From the NCBI GenBank assembly GCA_019752975.1, contig JAIELM010000016.1, positions 1-8,239 on the forward strand: a stretch of DNA of 8,239 nt, read 5' to 3'. Origin of the DNA: Undibacterium sp. (GTDB lineage: Bacteria > Pseudomonadota > Gammaproteobacteria > Burkholderiales > Burkholderiaceae_D). The notes under the pieces were generated by a model that worked only from the letters and a program-made list of their open reading frames with translations, was not told the origin of the DNA and made no database searches. Positions 6,756-8,239 of the stretch are shown piece after piece. The position numbers and the translations under genes were made by a program. Each line of letters opens with the position of its first letter. Within the stretch, counting starts at the first letter, position 1.

Positions 6756-7541
6756 ATGGCCAAAATTTTTTGCGTAGCGAATCAAAAAGGTGGTGTCGGC
6801 AAGACCACCACCACCGTCAATCTTGCCGCTGGTTTGGCCAAACTCGACCAAAGAGTATTGTTAGTCGATCTCGACCCGCAAGGCAATGCGACCATGGGCG
6901 CGGGAGTGAATAAAGCCAAACTCACCTCTTCCGTGTATCAGGTATTACTCGGTATGACCAACGCCCAATCGGCGATAGTACGTTCTGAAGCGGGTCAGTT
7001 CGATGTCCTGCCAGCTAACCGAGACCTAGCGGGTGCGGAAGTGGAGATGGTCGAACTGGAAAACCGAGATAAGCGCCTAAGAACCGCTTTAGCAGAAGTG
7101 GGCGCTAACTATGACTTCATTTTGATCGACTGCCCACCAGCCTTATCCATGCTTACTTTAAATGGTTTGTGTGCCGCTAATGGCGTGATTATTCCTATGC
7201 AATGTGAGTACTACGCATTAGAAGGATTGTCGGATTTAGCTAATACGATTAAGAAGGTCTCCGCCAATCTTAATCCAGACCTCAAAATTGTGGGCTTACT
7301 ACGGGTGATGTTTGATCCCCGCATGACCCTCTCGCAACAAGTCTCAGAACAATTGGAACAGCATTTTGGCGACAAAGTCTTTAAGACCTTGATTCCACGA
7401 AATGTGCGTTTGGCTGAAGCGCCGTCTTACGGTATCCCTGGGGTGGTGTTTGATCCAAGTTCTAAAGGTGCACAAGCGTACATTGCCTTTGGTGCCGAGA
7501 TGGTGGAAAGAATTAAGTTATTGGAAGCGAAGGCGAAATAA
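6756..7541 (+). CDS. parA: Chromosome partitioning ATPase ParA (Soj)
   Basis: ParA is a deviant-Walker ATPase that binds the nucleoid non-specifically as an ATP dimer and is stimulated by ParB to release, producing directed movement of parS-ParB complexes. The 261-residue protein starts almost directly with the deviant Walker A motif KGGVGKTT (11-18; signature K11, catalytic K16). It continues with the A' motif DLDPQG (38-43, D40) and Walker B FILIDCPPALS around D125, then PRNVRLAEAPSYGIP and a basic C-terminal helix. There is no N-terminal helix-turn-helix domain, so it is the short chromosomal Soj type rather than the long plasmid P1/F type that represses its own operon. The start ATG 6756 follows a weak AAGAG (6748-6752). 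parB begins 2 bp after its stop. Confidence 0.97.
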   Translation: MAKIFCVANQKGGVGKTTTTVNLAAGLAKLDQRVLLVDLDPQGNATMGAGVNKAKLTSSVYQVLLGMTNAQSAIVRSEAGQFDVLPANRDLAGAEVEMVELENRDKRLRTALAEVGANYDFILIDCPPALSMLTLNGLCAANGVIIPMQCEYYALEGLSDLANTIKKVSANLNPDLKIVGLLRVMFDPRMTLSQQVSEQLEQHFGDKVFKTLIPRNVRLAEAPSYGIPGVVFDPSSKGAQAYIAFGAEMVERIKLLEAKAK

Positions 7542-7543
7542 GT

Positions 7544-8239
7544 ATGGCGATTAAAAAACAAAAAGGTTTGGGGCGCGGTTTAGAGGCACTGTTAGATGGC
7601 GCTGGGGACTTTACACCAGAAGCCGCACCGACCGTGCTAGGAGCGCCTACCAGCCTTCTGGTGACGCAAATGCAAGCGGGTAAATACCAACCGCGCACTC
7701 GTATGGATGAGGGCGCTCTGGCCGAATTGGCCGCGTCGATCAAGGCACAAGGATTGATGCAGCCTATCTTGGTGCGCCCGATAGGGCAAGCCAATGGTCA
7801 AACTAAATACGAAATTATTGCGGGCGAGCGTCGTTATCGTGCTTCGCAAATGGCTGGTTTGACCGAAGTACCTGTCTTAGTGAAAGAAGTGGACGATCAA
7901 ACCGCGGCGGCGATGGCTTTGATTGAAAACATCCAGCGAGAAGACCTCAATCCGCTAGAAGAAGCACAAGGCATCCATAGACTGATTACTGATTTCACTT
8001 TTACCCACGAACAAGCGGCCACCGCAGTAGGGCGCTCACGTAGCGCAGTCTCAAATCTGCTGCGCCTCCTCAATTTAGCTCGCCCGGTACAAACCATGCT
8101 GATGGCCGGTGACATAGATATGGGGCATGCACGAGCCTTGTTGGCGGTCGATGCGGCTACCCAAATTCAACTTGCCAATCAAGTTGTGTCTAAGCGTATG
8201 TCGGTGCGTGAAACGGAAAAACTGGTCAGTAAAACCAGC
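7544..8239 (+). CDS. parB: Chromosome partitioning protein ParB (Spo0J), C-terminus beyond window
   Basis: ParB binds parS, hydrolyses CTP and spreads as a DNA clamp; it stimulates ParA and recruits SMC to the origin region. The 232 visible codons show the family layout. The N-terminal KGLGRGLEALL (7-17) is the ParA-stimulating tail. The CTPase domain includes QPRTRMDEGALAELAASI (49-66), QGLMQPILVRP (69-79), GERRYRA (94-100) and ENIQREDLNPLEEA (128-141). The parS-reading helix-turn-helix is THEQAATAVGRSRSAVSNLLRLLNL (154-178). The dimerisation domain lies past base 8239; full-length relatives are usually near 280-300 residues. ATG 7544 is 2 bp after the parA stop, and the nearest AAGG (7530-7533) is 10 nt away, so coupling to parA translation is likely. 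It was identified by direct translation. Confidence 0.97.
   Translation, partial: MAIKKQKGLGRGLEALLDGAGDFTPEAAPTVLGAPTSLLVTQMQAGKYQPRTRMDEGALAELAASIKAQGLMQPILVRPIGQANGQTKYEIIAGERRYRASQMAGLTEVPVLVKEVDDQTAAAMALIENIQREDLNPLEEAQGIHRLITDFTFTHEQAATAVGRSRSAVSNLLRLLNLARPVQTMLMAGDIDMGHARALLAVDAATQIQLANQVVSKRMSVRETEKLVSKTS

Noticed and set aside
7513..8115. Minus-strand frames across parA/parB as antisense genes
   Set aside because: They are shadows of the parB reading frame, which shows all diagnostic ParB motifs.

Overview
The window reads as an origin-proximal chromosomal segment of a proteobacterium, most likely a betaproteobacterium. The evidence is the block mnmG-rsmG-parA-parB, the betaproteobacterial look of MnmG and ParA as I remember these families, and two near-consensus chromosomal parS sites. 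An Oxalobacteraceae/Burkholderiales-like source fits the large TonB-dependent receptor and the moderate GC content. That placement is inference without a database search.

Left part (1-2583): the minus strand carries most of a large TonB-dependent outer-membrane receptor. Its start is at 2254 and its C-terminal end lies beyond base 1. A 329-bp non-coding region (2255-2583) separates it from a divergent gene and holds the probable receptor promoter.

Middle (2584-4152): a YfcA-like TSUP membrane transporter (2584-3345) is followed by an uncharacterised 208-residue protein (3416-4042). The latter has a predicted small N-terminal helical domain, an acidic linker, a strongly basic segment and one C-terminal membrane helix. 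parS sites flank this gene exactly: one (3398-3413) ends 2 bp before its annotated ATG, and the other (4043-4058) begins on the base after its stop codon.

Right part (4153-8239): a tightly packed plus-strand cluster encodes MnmG (tRNA wobble-uridine modification), RsmG (16S rRNA G527 methylation), ParA and ParB (chromosome segregation). mnmG and rsmG overlap by ATGA, rsmG and parA are 33 bp apart, and parA and parB are 2 bp apart. parB runs off the right edge. A third, degenerate parS-like palindrome lies inside mnmG. ParB made here should load at the parS sites a few kb upstream and act with the ParA ATPase to segregate the origin region.

Most of the window is well-known housekeeping biology. 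The least explained element is the tail-anchored protein between the two parS sites, together with the placement of parS1 over the region where its ribosome binding site would be. No CRISPR, insertion sequence, tRNA, rRNA or DnaA-box cluster was found.
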